Part shown: in pieces, positions 1 to 10,377 of the stretch
How positions within the stretch are numbered: the first letter of the stretch is position 1
Layout: the number at the start of each line of letters is the position of its first letter
Source: Closterium sp. Naga37s-1
Taxonomy: Eukaryota > Streptophyta > Zygnematophyceae > Desmidiales > Closteriaceae
DNA length: 64,000 bases
Direction: 5' to 3'
Assembly: GCA_947471745.1 (NCBI GenBank)
Contig: CANJKZ010000174.1
Span: forward strand, 1,588,001 to 1,652,000
Notes under the pieces: model-generated
What the model saw: only the letters and a program-made list of their open reading frames with translations
Databases searched by the model: none
What the model was told of the DNA's origin: nothing
Position numbers and translations under genes: made by a program

Positions 1-1
1 G

Positions 2-3000
2 CCGCTCTTCCTCGCACCAGGTACTCCCCCGGTAGACCCCCTCCCCCCCCAGGGTCCTGCCCCCTCAGGTGTGTCCCAGGTAGACCCTGCCGAGCCGGTC
101 GAGGTAGCTGTCGACTCAGGTGCTGCTAGGGGTGCTGAGCCTGCGGGTGCAGGGACTGGGGGTGCTGAGACTGGGGGTGCTGAGTTTGGGGGTGCTGAGT
201 CTGGGCGTGCTGAGCCTTGGGGTGTGGAGCTTGAGGGTACTGTGTCTGGAGGTGCTCAGCCTGCGCGTGCTGAGTCTGGAGGTGCTCTAGGTGTCCCGTC
301 ACGGCGAGAGCCCCTCTCTCCACAGTTGCTTCGTGAGTGGTACTCTCGGCGCTGTCGAGTTGCTGCTGGTGCTGGAGGTGCTGCTGGAGCTACTGGAGGT
401 GCTGCTGGTGCTGGAGGTGCTGGTGCTGGAGGTGCTGGTGCTACTGGAGCTACTGGTGGTGCTGCTGCTGCTGGAGCTGCTGGAGGTGCTGCTGGTGCTG
501 GAGGTGCTGCTGCTGCTGGAGCTGCTGGAGGTGGTGCTGGTGCTGGAGGTGCTACTGTGTCTGGAGGTGCTGCTGGTGCTGGAGCTGCTGGAGGTACTGG
601 CGCTACTGGAGGTGCTGCTGGTGCTGGAGCTGCTGGAGGTGCTGCTGGTGCTGGTGCTGCTGGAGGTGCTGCTGGTGCTGGTGCTGCTGGTGCTGGAGCT
701 GCTGGAGGTGCTGCTGGGACTGGAGACCCTGCGGCTGAGGGTCCCGGTTCTGTCTCTGCTGTTTCTGGAGGCGCTGCGCGGCCGCGGCCGTACTACGTTC
801 CGCTCCTTCAGCAGGTTCTTGGCTCCCCGGCTTCTCCTGGTACTCCTCCTCCTTTCCTGAGTCCACCGCTTGTCCAGTCCCAGTCGCAGTTGCAGCCGGC
901 CTCTCCCCTGCCCAGTCCTTCTCCTTACTCTGGACCGACTAGAGGTCTTGCGGAGCGTCGTGAGCCTGAGTCTCATCCTGTGTCGCCTACGTCGCGTTCT
1001 GCGTCGCCTGTCCGTACTGTTCGCGCTGGTCGTGTTTCGCGTCCGCGTCTCCCTCCTGTCCCAGGCACTCACTCTATGACACTGCGTCCTTCTACTGCTC
1101 CACAGCGTGTCCCTCTGTCGTCTCCTCCTGCGTCCTCTCTTCCTGACGGTCCGGACCCGGAGTCTGACTCCCTTCGTGCTGCTAGTCCAACTGTCATGCG
1201 CTTTCTGGCCACTGCTGTCACTGACCCTCTGTTTGACTCCTCTGCTACGTCTGCTCTTGTTGCTGGGCTTGTTGACTTTGCTGCAGCCTGTCGCCTAGAC
1301 TACGCCACTAGTCTTGTTGCTGAGTCTGCGTCTGTGTCTGTCTGTCCTCCGTCCATTGAGGGTGAGTATGCTCTTGGCACGGACGTTCTTGAGGACAGAC
1401 AGGAGGAGTTTGAGTGCTTTGCTGCTTCTGTACCTCATCTCGTGTCCATGCTGCTGACCCCAAAGGGAGACCCAGATGCACTAGACATCCCGACCCCGCG
1501 CTCTTACGCAGAGGCGATAGAGGGTCCCTACTCCTCTCAGTGGCAGGCAGCCATGGACGCCGAGATGGCTTCCTGGAAGTCCACAGGCACCTACGTCGAC
1601 GAGGTTCCCCCACCTGGGGCGAACATTGTCAGTGGCATGTGGATCTTCAGGGTGAAGCGGCCGCCGGGTTCTCCGCCTGTCTTCAAGGCGCGTTACGTTG
1701 CACGTGGCTTCAGTCAGCGACAGGGAGTTGACTTCTTTCAGACCTTCTCCCCTACCCCAAAGATGACCACTCTTCGGGTACTGCTACACGTTTCTGCTCA
1801 GCGTGACTACGAGCTCCACTCGCTTGACTTCAGCACAGCCTTCCTACAGGGCAGCCTGCACGAGGAGATCTGGCTGCGCCGCCCACCTGGCTTCACTGGG
1901 TCTTTTCCTGTTGGTACCCAGTGGAGCCTCCGGCGGCCAGTCTACGGTCTCCGCCAGGCACCCCGTGAGTGGCACGACACACTCAGGACGACGCTTGCAT
2001 CTCTTGGTTTTACTCCTTCCACTGCTGACCCTTCTCTGTTTCTACGCACTGACACTACTCTGCCGCCGTTCTACGTTCTCGTGTACGTAGACGACCTCGT
2101 CTTTGCTACTGCTGACACTGAGGCACTCGCCCACGTGAAGTCCGAGCTGCAGAAGAGACACACGTGCACAGACCTGGGTGAGCTGACAAGCTATCTTGGC
2201 TTGCGGATCACCCGGGACAGAGCACAGCGCACCATTACCTTGACTCTGTCACACATGGTGCAGCAGGTCCTTCAGCGCTTCGGCTTCACGTACTCCTCGC
2301 CACAGTCCACTCCTCTGCCTACCGGTCACTCGCTCTCAGCTCCACCTTCGGACGAGTCCGTAGAGCCGAGTGGCCCGTATCCAGAGCTTGTGGGCTGCCT
2401 CATGTACCTGATGACTTGCACACGACCTGACCTCGCATACCCTCTCAGCGTTCTGGCTCGCTATGTGGCTCCCGGCAGGCACCAAAAGGTGCACTGGGAT
2501 GCTGCGAAGAGGGTGTTGCGATACTTGTGCAGTACATCGGGCATGGGGCTCGTGCTTGGAGGACGGGCTCGAGTTGTCCTCACTGGTCACGCTGACGCCT
2601 CCTGGGTTGACGACTTGGCTACGCAGCGGTCGTCACAGGGTTACACCTTCAGTCTTGGCTCCGGTTCTGTCTCTTGGCGGTCTACCCGCTCTTCTTCTGT
2701 CCTCAGCTCTAGTTGTGAGGCTGAGATCTACGCTGGGGCCATGGCTGCACAGGAGATACGCTGGCTCACCTACCTGCTGACCGACTTGGGAGAGGCGCCT
2801 CGTTCTCCTCCAGTTCTGTACGTCGACAACAAGGCCATGCTGGCCTTGTGTCAGGAGCACAGAGTGGAGCACAGAACGAAGCACATTGCTCTGCGCTACT
2901 TCCTTGCTCGAGAGTTGCAGCAGCGTGGCCAGCTTCGTCTTGCTTACGTGGCCTCTCAGGCCAACACTGCTGATGTTTTCACCAAGGCACTTCAGCCTTG

Positions 3001-3067
3001 TGATCATCAGCGTTTCTGTACTGTGTTAGGCCTTGTACCTACTGTGCCTCACTTGCTTTCTTCTTGA
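2..3067 (+). CDS. Copia Pol polyprotein, C-terminal part (integrase tail, linker, RT, RNase H)
   Basis: The frame is open from the window edge to a TGA at 3065-3067, so the true start lies upstream. It begins in the proline-rich tail of integrase. A run of GAE-type pentapeptides follows (about nt 110-290), then an almost pure Gly/Ala block (about nt 350-720) and a Ser/Pro-rich stretch. The RVT_2 reverse transcriptase starts near nt 1500, with the catalytic YVDD at nt 2084-2095. RNase H follows with the acidic residues of HADASW (about nt 2588), CEAEIYA and YVDNKAM (about nt 2820), ending at the copia-typical ANTADVFTK block. No frameshift or stop is seen, which makes this the best preserved pol in the window. 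It would copy element RNA into cDNA inside cytoplasmic particles. Confidence 0.9.
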   Translation, partial: PLFLAPGTPPVDPLPPQGPAPSGVSQVDPAEPVEVAVDSGAARGAEPAGAGTGGAETGGAEFGGAESGRAEPWGVELEGTVSGGAQPARAESGGALGVPSRREPLSPQLLREWYSRRCRVAAGAGGAAGATGGAAGAGGAGAGGAGATGATGGAAAAGAAGGAAGAGGAAAAGAAGGGAGAGGATVSGGAAGAGAAGGTGATGGAAGAGAAGGAAGAGAAGGAAGAGAAGAGAAGGAAGTGDPAAEGPGSVSAVSGGAARPRPYYVPLLQQVLGSPASPGTPPPFLSPPLVQSQSQLQPASPLPSPSPYSGPTRGLAERREPESHPVSPTSRSASPVRTVRAGRVSRPRLPPVPGTHSMTLRPSTAPQRVPLSSPPASSLPDGPDPESDSLRAASPTVMRFLATAVTDPLFDSSATSALVAGLVDFAAACRLDYATSLVAESASVSVCPPSIEGEYALGTDVLEDRQEEFECFAASVPHLVSMLLTPKGDPDALDIPTPRSYAEAIEGPYSSQWQAAMDAEMASWKSTGTYVDEVPPPGANIVSGMWIFRVKRPPGSPPVFKARYVARGFSQRQGVDFFQTFSPTPKMTTLRVLLHVSAQRDYELHSLDFSTAFLQGSLHEEIWLRRPPGFTGSFPVGTQWSLRRPVYGLRQAPREWHDTLRTTLASLGFTPSTADPSLFLRTDTTLPPFYVLVYVDDLVFATADTEALAHVKSELQKRHTCTDLGELTSYLGLRITRDRAQRTITLTLSHMVQQVLQRFGFTYSSPQSTPLPTGHSLSAPPSDESVEPSGPYPELVGCLMYLMTCTRPDLAYPLSVLARYVAPGRHQKVHWDAAKRVLRYLCSTSGMGLVLGGRARVVLTGHADASWVDDLATQRSSQGYTFSLGSGSVSWRSTRSSSVLSSSCEAEIYAGAMAAQEIRWLTYLLTDLGEAPRSPPVLYVDNKAMLALCQEHRVEHRTKHIALRYFLARELQQRGQLRLAYVASQANTADVFTKALQPCDHQRFCTVLGLVPTVPHLLSS

Positions 3068-3295
3068 CTCTGCTTGTACTGTAGTCTTTATACATATACC
3101 TGCATGCTTACACTTGCTAGGTTGTGTTCACTGTATTGTTTGTTTCCTTTATATAACTCTGCATGTGAACTGGCCCTGTGGCCATTTGCTTGTGCTCAGA
3201 CTGCGTGGTGACTTTGTGATCCACCCTGAGCTTGCTTTGCCTTTCTTGACTGGTCTTGTGACCTCTTGTTCTCCCCCACTTTGCCTATGGGGGTG

Positions 3296-3427
3296 TGTCA
3301 AACATATATGCTATAGTCTGTTTAGGCTGTAGTGGGGTAGTTCATATAGGGTACAACACTTTTAGGTTTCCCATATGTACCCACCTGCTTTCTAGTTCAG
3401 TCACTCATTCCTCTCATTATTCTCACA
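3296..3427 (+). repeat. 3' LTR of element A
   Basis: This 132-bp repeat starts TGTCAAACATATATGC directly after a GGGGGTG purine tract and ends near TTCTCACA. It aligns along its length with the LTRs at 5520-5650 (minus), 57164-57291 and 61613-61743. The 3' boundary is good to a few bases, because the usual TGACA end is mutated. Confidence 0.8.
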
Positions 3428-4484
3428 ACAGGAGGACGACACTGACGCGGAACACGTTGACCAGTGCGAACAGCGCAAACAGGCGACTCAGGACGAGACT
3501 CAGGTGACGCAGGACGAGACTCAGGCGACACAGGACGAGACTCAGGCTCACGACGCTCCGTAAGACCTCTAGTCGGTCCAGAGTAAGGAGAAGGACCAGG
3601 CAGTGGAGAGGCTGGCTGTAACTGCGACTGTGACAGGCCAGGCGGTGGACTCAGTAAGGGAGGAGTAGGACCAGTAGAAGGCAGGAGACCAAGAACCTGC
3701 TGAAGAAGCGGAACGTAGTACGGCCGCGGTCGCGCAGCGCCTCTAGTAACTGCAGAGACAGCACCAGTACCCTTAGCTCCAGGGTCTCCAGCTACAACTC
3801 CCGCAGCACCACCATGTCCAGTACCTCCAGCAGCTCCAGCTCTAGCAGCACCTCCAGTAGCAACAGCCCAGGCACCTACAGCTCCAACTCCTGCAGCACC
3901 ACCAGCCCTAGCAGCTCTAGTACCTCCAGTACGAGCACCTCCGGGACCAGCTGCTCCAGCACCTCCAGCAGCTCCAACACCAGTAGGACCTCCAACAGCG
4001 CCAGAACCTGCAGCACCAGCGGTTCCAGCAGCTCCAGCACCAGCAGTACCTCCAGCACCTCCAGCTCCAGAAGCACCTCCAGCAGCAGGCCCCGTAGCTC
4101 CAGCAGCACAGCTACAGCGCTGAGCGTACCACTCACGGAGCCGCTACGGAGAGAGGGGCTCCCGCTGTGACGGGACACCCAGAGGACCTCCAGACTCAGC
4201 ACGCTCAGGCGCAGCACCCCCAGGCTCAGCACCCCCAGACTCAGCACCCGCAGGTTCAGCACCCCCAGGCTCCACACGCTCAGGCTCAGCACCCCTAGGC
4301 TCCGAACCCTCAGACTCAGCTACCCCAGGCACAGCACCCCCAGGCCCCGCACCCGCAGGCTCACCACCCCTAGCAGCACCAGAGTCGACAGCTACCTCGA
4401 CAGGCTCGACAGGGTCTACCTGGGACACACCTGAGGGGGCAGGACCCTGAGGGGGGAGGGGGTCTACCGGAGGAGCACCTGGTG

Positions 4485-5225
4485 CTAGGAAGAGGGGCGG
4501 GGGGGGAGAGAGGCAGTGCGGTAGGGAAAGAGACGGTAGTAGGATACTGACTCGTCAAACGTGACGTCCTGAGAGGACAGAACACGACGCGAGGTGGGGT
4601 GGTAAAACTTCCATCCAGGTGCGTCAGGGGGGGAGCTAAGGAAGACGCAGGGAACGGCACGGGAGGACAGCTTGTCCGCGGAAGTATCGCGGACAAAAGC
4701 TCGAGATCCCCAGACACGGAACACAGACGCATCGCCAACCTTCCCCGTCCACCGCAGAGTAGGTGTGGTCTCCAGCAAAGAGACACGAGGCTGAAGGTTG
4801 ATCTGATGCGCAGCGTACTGAACCGCGAACGTCCACAGAAAATGGGGAGCAGCTGCATGGATCATGGACGTACGAGCGAAGTCCATGACCATGCCAATGC
4901 GGCGCTCAGCAATCCCATTTTGCTGTGGGGAGGCCGGAAGCGTGAACGTCTGGCGGATGCCCTCCGCACGACAGAAAGCCCTCTGAAGGTCAGAGGAAAA
5001 CTCACCACCTCTGTCTGAGTGCAGACGCAGAACAGGAAGGTCCGATCCAAAACTCTCGCCGAGCTGGCGACGGGCACCGCGGATCCAGTCGATCAACACC
5101 TCAGTGACCTCACCCTTTCGGCGCAAGAGGAAGACTGTGGTGTAACGCGAGTAGTCGTCAACGACCAGCAGGACGTAATGCTCGTGACCCTGTCCACTGA
5201 CGCGGGCTGGGCCCCACACGTCCAT
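4485..5225 (-). pseudogene. Integrase fragment of element B
   Basis: A 246-residue open stretch covers the retroviral-type integrase core: the first catalytic Asp in MDVWGP at its start, the second in LHSDRGGEFSS, and the NGIAERR block with the catalytic Glu. The GAG-pre-integrase segment (H-H zinc-binding region, DHRLGHPS) lies upstream at about 5230-5460 in another frame, so at least one frameshift separates them. Gag, protease and RT are missing, so the copy cannot act alone. The downstream GAE-type linker continues at 4144-4428 in a different frame. Confidence 0.8.
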
Positions 5226-5503
5226 GTGGAGAGTCTGCAGGGGAGCCTATGTCGGAGGGAACTCGGAGGAGTGAGGAGCGGCGCGCTGCCGGCCCTCGAC
5301 ACAAGGAACACAGGTAGGGGCAGGCCCCGGAGGAAGGGGAGGGAGGGACCGGGGGAGACCAGAGACAAGGGTACGGGAGGCCATACCTCGAAGACGAGGC
5401 AGGGAGGGGTGACCAAGGCGGTGGTCCCAAAGGAGAGTCTCGTGTGACAGAGGACGACACGAGTAGGGGGCAGACACTAAAAAATAACGTTCCCACGAGG
5501 GAA

Positions 5504-5650
5504 CCTGCTCAGAATACCATGTCAGAATAGTGATGGAAGGAATGACTGAACTAGCAAGCAGGTGGGTACAAGTAGGAAACCTAAAAGTGTTGTATCCTAT
5601 ATGAACTACCCCACTACAGCCTAGACAGAGTATAGCATATATGTTTGACA
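5504..5650 (-). repeat. 5' LTR and primer-binding site of element B
   Basis: On the minus strand the LTR runs 5650 to 5520 (131 bp, TGTCAAAC...TTCTGACA). It is followed without a gap by TGGTATTCTGAGCAGG, a copia primer-binding site resembling the complement of the initiator tRNA-Met 3' end. The leader start CCCTCGTGGGAA is shared with E4, which places B and E4 in one subfamily. Confidence 0.85.
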
Positions 5651-6040
5651 AAACGCAGCAGACTACAGCGAAGAAACACACGAGTCAACAAAAGCAACCG
5701 CTGGAGGTTACGCGAAGGTCAAAGGTCGCTGACCTTTGACTTGACGAAAACTACAGTGCGACAGCAAGGACACATAACTGACTCGTTACTGAGCAGTTAC
5801 CCGAGTCGGCATTGTATCGAACCGCAACAGCAAAACAGTTAAAAGTAGAACCTTTCATATTCCTTTGTAATCATATAAAAGCCTTGTATTTCCCTGCTAT
5901 TAATCAACTTATCTTGTTCTCACACACCAGTACAAGGTGGTTCAAGCAATTCTTATATTAACGCTTCCGCAATTACAACATCTCTACTTCAATACTGATC
6001 TTAGCCTTGAAAGATCCTAAGGGCTTTTCTGAGCCCAACA
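5651..6040 (+). repeat. LTR of copia family C (solo or leftover 3' LTR)
   Basis: About 390 bp closely match the minus-strand sequence at 36541-36935 in reverse, including the palindromic AGGTCGCTGACCTTTGAC segment, the TATAAAAGCC TATA-like box at about 5875 and the terminal GAGCCCAACA. In the other copy this same end is followed by a primer-binding site; here it is not. It is therefore a solo LTR or the 3' LTR of an otherwise lost element. Its left end was cut by the insertion of element B. Confidence 0.75.
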
Positions 6041-6205
6041 GGAACGAGGTGCCAAGGGGGCTTGTGGCCGCCTACGTTCTGCTGCACAGCCAGGTTTCCA
6101 ACAAACCAGGCGTTGTTGGCATGTAAGACAAGAAGACCGAGTTGAGCCTTGACGGTGCCTTAGACAATGGTGGCCAGCTTCGTGCCAACACATGTGCTAT
6201 CTTGG
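6041..6205 (-). pseudogene. Possible piggyBac-like transposase C-terminal remnant
   Basis: One minus-strand frame encodes a short Cys/His-rich stretch. It has Cys, then HHCLRH, a basic GSTRSS segment, CLTC, LVC and PGC, with spacing reminiscent of the C-terminal cross-brace zinc finger of piggyBac-derived transposases. One expected Cys is His and there is a stop at its upstream side. Nothing of the catalytic DDD domain is seen nearby. The call rests on pattern resemblance only; an unrelated zinc-finger-like fragment is possible. Confidence 0.3.
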
Positions 6206-6240
6206 CGGAATTTTCGGTTTTGTCATTAAGCCAACAGGAA

Positions 6241-7180
6241 TCCAGGGTTACGGGAAAGGGGGGGGGGGGGGGGGAGGGGGGAGGGGGGGGGTGTGGGGTA
6301 CTCGCTTCAGGGTAAAAGTCAGTGAGAAGAACGGTTACACTGAGGCCAAAGTGTGCCTAAAACGTAAACCCTGGCATACGGTATCAGGAAAAACTAAGCT
6401 CCAGAAAAAATTACCCTACGGCATCAGTGTGACCACAAAAAACCACCCTGATAATCAGTGTATCAGGGTCAGGGCTGATTTTATCAGGGTAATTACCCTG
6501 ATTTCAGGGTGATTTCAGACTTGTCACTTTCTGGACCCTGAGAAATCAGGTTGTTCACATTTTGGTCCCTGATCCATTCAGAGTATTGCTTTAGCGGACC
6601 CTGAAATTTTGTGTACACTCTCAGTGTAGGGTTTTCACGGACCCTGTCAATACAGAGTACGAGGCCTGTGGACCCTGAATGCGATGTTATCGGGGCGAAG
6701 TTTTTTCGGAAATTTCCTCCTGATAACCCCTTCGCATTGATTTCAGTGCCCCCCACGAGCGTAATTCCCCCCCCTCGCTTTATCGAGACGAAGTTTCTCC
6801 GACGTTTCGTTCCCATACACCCACCATCTAGATCGGGCGAATCTGTAATGTCAGATTTTAGGTTGCTGTTATTGGTCGAAATAGATGTGCTCTAACACAG
6901 CGCCACTCACATCGCCACAGTGCCAGTCCAGTCACATCGCCACAGATGTCCTGAGTGAGTGAGACTTCTGTCCTCGGTAAAGAAAGAGCGCGTTACTACG
7001 ACCCTGATTTTCAATTCTCGACCCTGAACATTCAGAGTTCACTACTTCTCAACCCTGAGCAATCATTGTGCTGTTTTTCTGGAAAATGTGCCTTCAGGGT
7101 TTTTTTTTTTTTTTTTAGGTTGAAATCAGGGTACCTAAATTTGAAAATTCAGCCCTGATCAGGGTGATTTACACTGATAA
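6241..7180. repeat. Cluster of CAGGGT/ACCCTGA motifs with a G-run
   Basis: After a G-rich run (about 6258-6294) this AT-richer stretch contains at least 16 copies of ACCCTGA or its complement TCAGGGT in both orientations. Several are back to back (about 6468-6515), and it ends in GATCAGGGTGATTTACACTG near 7160. No coding region is apparent. Such crowding is typical of subterminal transposase-binding repeats of DNA transposons. A 17-bp CACTCACATCGCCACAG-like repeat occurs twice at about 6904-6947. Confidence 0.5.
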
Positions 7181-7976
7181 AATTATCCCTGTATGGCACC
7201 TTGACTATCCATAGAAGGTGATTTTTTCGTGCTCGCATTTGATATGCCAGGTGAGAGGTGGTTACAATGAATCGCTGCGTCGATTTCTCACTCTCTCGGC
7301 GTTACCACATAGGTTTTCCCCTTTCCCGCATGCATACCATATGGCCCCGGATATAGGCGCCGTCCGATTAAAGGCGCCGGCGCTTCTATCTGGAGCATGG
7401 CGCTTATGGCCGAAACTCGATTATAAGCGCCCCCCCCTGGAAAACCTTTACTTATTATAAGCGCACGTAAATTTTGAAATTATAAATCTGTTTAAAACGG
7501 TAACGAGTTTCATTTTTGCAGCGAGCAAAATTTCATCTTCGCTTCGTTTGACTCGCGAAGACCTGACTGGCTGCGCGTCCAATCAGGATGTGCTGGCATG
7601 CCTGCAAAGTGAGGTGAACTTGCTGGTGTGCAGGAAGCAGAATCGCTTGCGCGCGATTCTGCTTTGTGACGCTATATTATTTCGACTCGTTTGAAATGGC
7701 ATCAATGAAAGGCACAGTTTGGTACCCTAAAAGTATAAATCTGTATTTGTCATTATATAAGCGCATGCGCTTATGCCCGAAACTCAATTATAAGCGCCCC
7801 CTTGAAAAAACAAATTTTATTATAAGCGCATATGCGCTACTATCCGGGGTGATATGGTACTACAAAACTTATAAATGTTCCTCGTGAAAAGTATTAAGTT
7901 AACCGCGGAGATGCCTTTCACAAGTTTCAGGGGGATTCTCATGTTCAGCCCTGCTTTCTGTACTGGCCACATATAT
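7181..7976. repeat. Duplicated GCGCTTATAAT blocks, no gene seen
   Basis: Two diverged copies of a roughly 65-bp block lie at about 7401-7466 and 7769-7838. Each has CGCTTATG, CCGAAACTC, ATTATAAGCGCCCCC and a second ATTATAAGCGCA. GGCGCC-rich short inverted motifs precede the first copy. The blocks are internally palindromic and look like ends of a small non-autonomous DNA transposon, though no target duplication was found. No supported gene lies in this stretch. Confidence 0.4.
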
Positions 7977-8048
7977 TATCAGAGTGAGGTTTCGATCCTC
8001 GGACCTGTGGGTTATGGGCCCACCACGCTTCCGCTGCGCCACTCTGAT
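7977..8048 (-). tRNA. Initiator tRNA-Met (CAU)
   Basis: The 72-nt minus-strand sequence folds as a cloverleaf. It has a 7-bp acceptor stem (ATCAGAG with CTCTGAT, A1-U72 as in eukaryotic initiators), an A box TGGCGCAGCGG, an anticodon stem GTGGG/CCCAC around CCCATAA with CAU, and a B box GGATCGAAACC. It has no intron and no encoded CCA. The T stem shows one oddity, a C49-A65 mismatch where plant initiators have C-G. No clear T-run terminator follows within about 40 nt, so it could be a decayed copy. Copia elements here are expected to prime from this tRNA species. Confidence 0.85.
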
Positions 8049-8812
8049 ATGCTTGCTATGTTGAACAAACTTTATAGATAAATTGTTCCACTACATTACG
8101 CAGAAACACTACCAGTTTTGGAATATGTGACAATAAGCCTCCAAGGATTCATTTCATTTATGCTGCATAACTAGCGTGTGTATCGTGGCTTGCAACACAT
8201 TAAACCTGTAGTGGACAGTAACGTTATATGCATAAACGTTCAAAACTAACCACGATGGACTCCTGAAGGGGGTCTTTCATCTAATGCCTCATCTCATCTT
8301 CACCTCATCTCATCTTCAACAGATTGAGACAACCTGAGGAGCTGGGAGAAGGGGGTGATGGGAGAGACGAGGAAAACGGGAGAGGGTGGAACGGGGAAGG
8401 ACAGGAATCAGATCGTTGGGGTGCGGTGGGTGTAAGTTCATTACAGGGCAACCGGGGAGCAGAATCAGCCATTGTGTGAAAGATACGAGACGTTGAGTGA
8501 AATACACATGCATTGAGATAAACAATGCTATGTATGGTTATAGCAAACCCATATTGTACAGCATGACTTAGAAGGCAAACACAATCCATATAGCAATACC
8601 AGTAAGACACATCAATGATCACCAGCAACCCAAAGCCGCGTTCGCCTCTCAGGCCCCATTCAGAACACATGGCCTGAGCAGTGAGAAGCATGGGTGCATG
8701 TGCAATTGGGTTGGATTGATTGGCCGGAGGTTACGAAACCTGGGCATGAGCAGCAACACGCAGCATATGCAGAAATGGATGCAAGCACCCCACGAGATGC
8801 GCAAACAAAGGC
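8049..8812. other. Intergenic stretch, nothing recognised
   Basis: No coding region with support, RNA gene or mobile element end is visible. Open frames on the minus strand (about 8305-8690) are proline/serine-rich, have no family resemblance and look like chance. Confidence 0.5.
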
Positions 8813-10027
8813 ATGTGTGCACATGCATACACACACACATGCATACACGCACACATGCATACACGCACACATGCATACACGCACACATGCATACAGGCAC
8901 ACATGCATACACGCACACATGCATACACGCACACATGCATACACGCACACATGCATACACGCACACATGCATACACGCACACATGCATACACGCACACAT
9001 GCATACACGCCCACATGCATACACGCCCACATGCATACACGCCCACATGCATACACGCACACATGCATACACGCACACATGCATACACGCACACATGCAT
9101 ACACGCACACATGCATACACGCACACATGCATACACGCACACATGCATACACGCACACATGCATACACGCACACATGCATACACGCACACATGCATACAC
9201 GCCCACATGCATACACGCCCACATGCATACACGCACACATGCATACATGCACACATGCATACACGCACACATGCATACACGCACACATGCATACACGCAC
9301 ACATGCATACACGCCCACATGCATACACGCCCACATGCATACACGCACACATGCATACACGCACACATGCATACACGCCCACATGCATACACGCACACAT
9401 GCATACACGCACACATGCATACACGCACACATGCATACACGCACACATGCATACACGCACACATGCATACACGCACACATGCATACACGCACACATGCAT
9501 ACACGCACACATGCATACACGCCCACATGCATACACGCCCACATGCATACACGCCCACATGCATACACGCCCACATGCATACACGCACACATGCATACAC
9601 GCACACATGCATACACGCACACATGCATACACGCCCACATGCATACACGCCCACATGCATACACGCACACATGCATACACGCCCACATGCATACACGCCA
9701 CACATGCATACACGCACACATGCATACACGCACACATGCATACACGCACACATGCATACACGCACACATGCATACACGCACACATGCATACACGCACACA
9801 TGCATACACGCCCACATGCATACACGCACACATGCATACACGCACACATGCATACACGCACACATGCATACACGCACACATGCATACACGCACACATGCA
9901 TACACGCACACATGCATACACGCACGCATGCATACACGCACACATGCATACACGCACACATGCATACACGCACACATGCATACACGCACACATGCATACA
10001 CACACACATGCATACACACACACATGC
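8813..10027. repeat. 16-bp satellite array, about 75 copies
   Basis: The unit is ACACGCACACATGCAT, repeated head to tail for 1.2 kb. A common variant has CGCCCAC in place of CGCACAC and occurs in runs of one to four. A one-base slip lies near 9698. The main unit alternates purine and pyrimidine at every position and contains the ATGCAT palindrome. Because 16 is not a multiple of three and the unit has no stop, all six frames stay open, which explains several long but meaningless frames. The array ends in degenerate CACATGCCCA units to about 10145. Confidence 0.95.
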
Positions 10028-10227
10028 AGCACACACGCCCACACGCCCACATGCACACATGCACACATGCATACATGCCCACATGCCCACATGCCCACAT
10101 GCCCACATGCCCACACGCATACATGCACACATGCGCACACGGCCACATACAGGAGCACATGCAAACGCACCTGGTGGCAGTCGCAAGAACGCCACACTCG
10201 CTCGCACCGATTAGACTGCAGCCTAGA

Positions 10228-10377
10228 TCTGCACCCCTCCGATCTGCACCTTCCGCTCTGCACCCTCCGATCTGCAATTTCCAATCCGGACCTTCCGTTT
10301 TGCATCTTCCGTTCTGCACCCTCCAATTTGCACTCTCCGATTTGCACCGTCCAATCTGCACCGTCCGATCTGCACTG
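10228..10377. repeat. 14-bp minisatellite, about 11 copies
   Basis: Degenerate head-to-tail units of the form TCTGCACCNTCCGA follow shortly after the 16-bp satellite. Copies vary in the CGA/CAA and C/T positions. There is no coding evidence. Confidence 0.8.

Larger units (their letters stand above)
1..3427 (+). mobile_element. Copia element A, 3' part (5' end outside window)
   Basis: This is the downstream part of a Ty1/copia LTR retrotransposon of the main family in this window. It holds the end of integrase, a repeat-rich linker, reverse transcriptase and RNase H, then about 230 bp of 3' untranslated sequence, a purine tract ending in GGGGGTG at 3289-3295, and a 132-bp 3' LTR. The downstream flank is not host DNA but the truncated inner end of the oppositely oriented element B, so no target-site duplication can be read. 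Its LTR start (TGTCAAACATATATGC) groups it with B, E4 and the solo LTR at 57164. Confidence 0.9.
3428..5650 (-). mobile_element. Copia element B, internally deleted and 3' truncated
   Basis: A minus-strand copy of the main copia family. Reading down from 5650 it has a 131-bp 5' LTR, a primer-binding site (5504-5519, complement of an initiator tRNA-Met end) and about 30 nt of leader. It then jumps, near 5480, straight into the segment just before integrase, so Gag and protease are deleted. The integrase core is readable (4485-5225). The following linker (about 3800-4430) runs into Ser/Arg-rich low complexity, and the copy stops at 3428 before any reverse transcriptase. Several stops and frame changes are present. 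It was inserted at the left edge of a family-C LTR. Confidence 0.85.

Noticed and set aside
126..1072. Ser/Thr-, Leu/Val- and Cys/Trp-rich frames overlapping the element A linker
   Set aside because: Shadows of the GGTGCTGCT repeat in the pol frame; the pol frame continues into RT and RNase H, the others do not.
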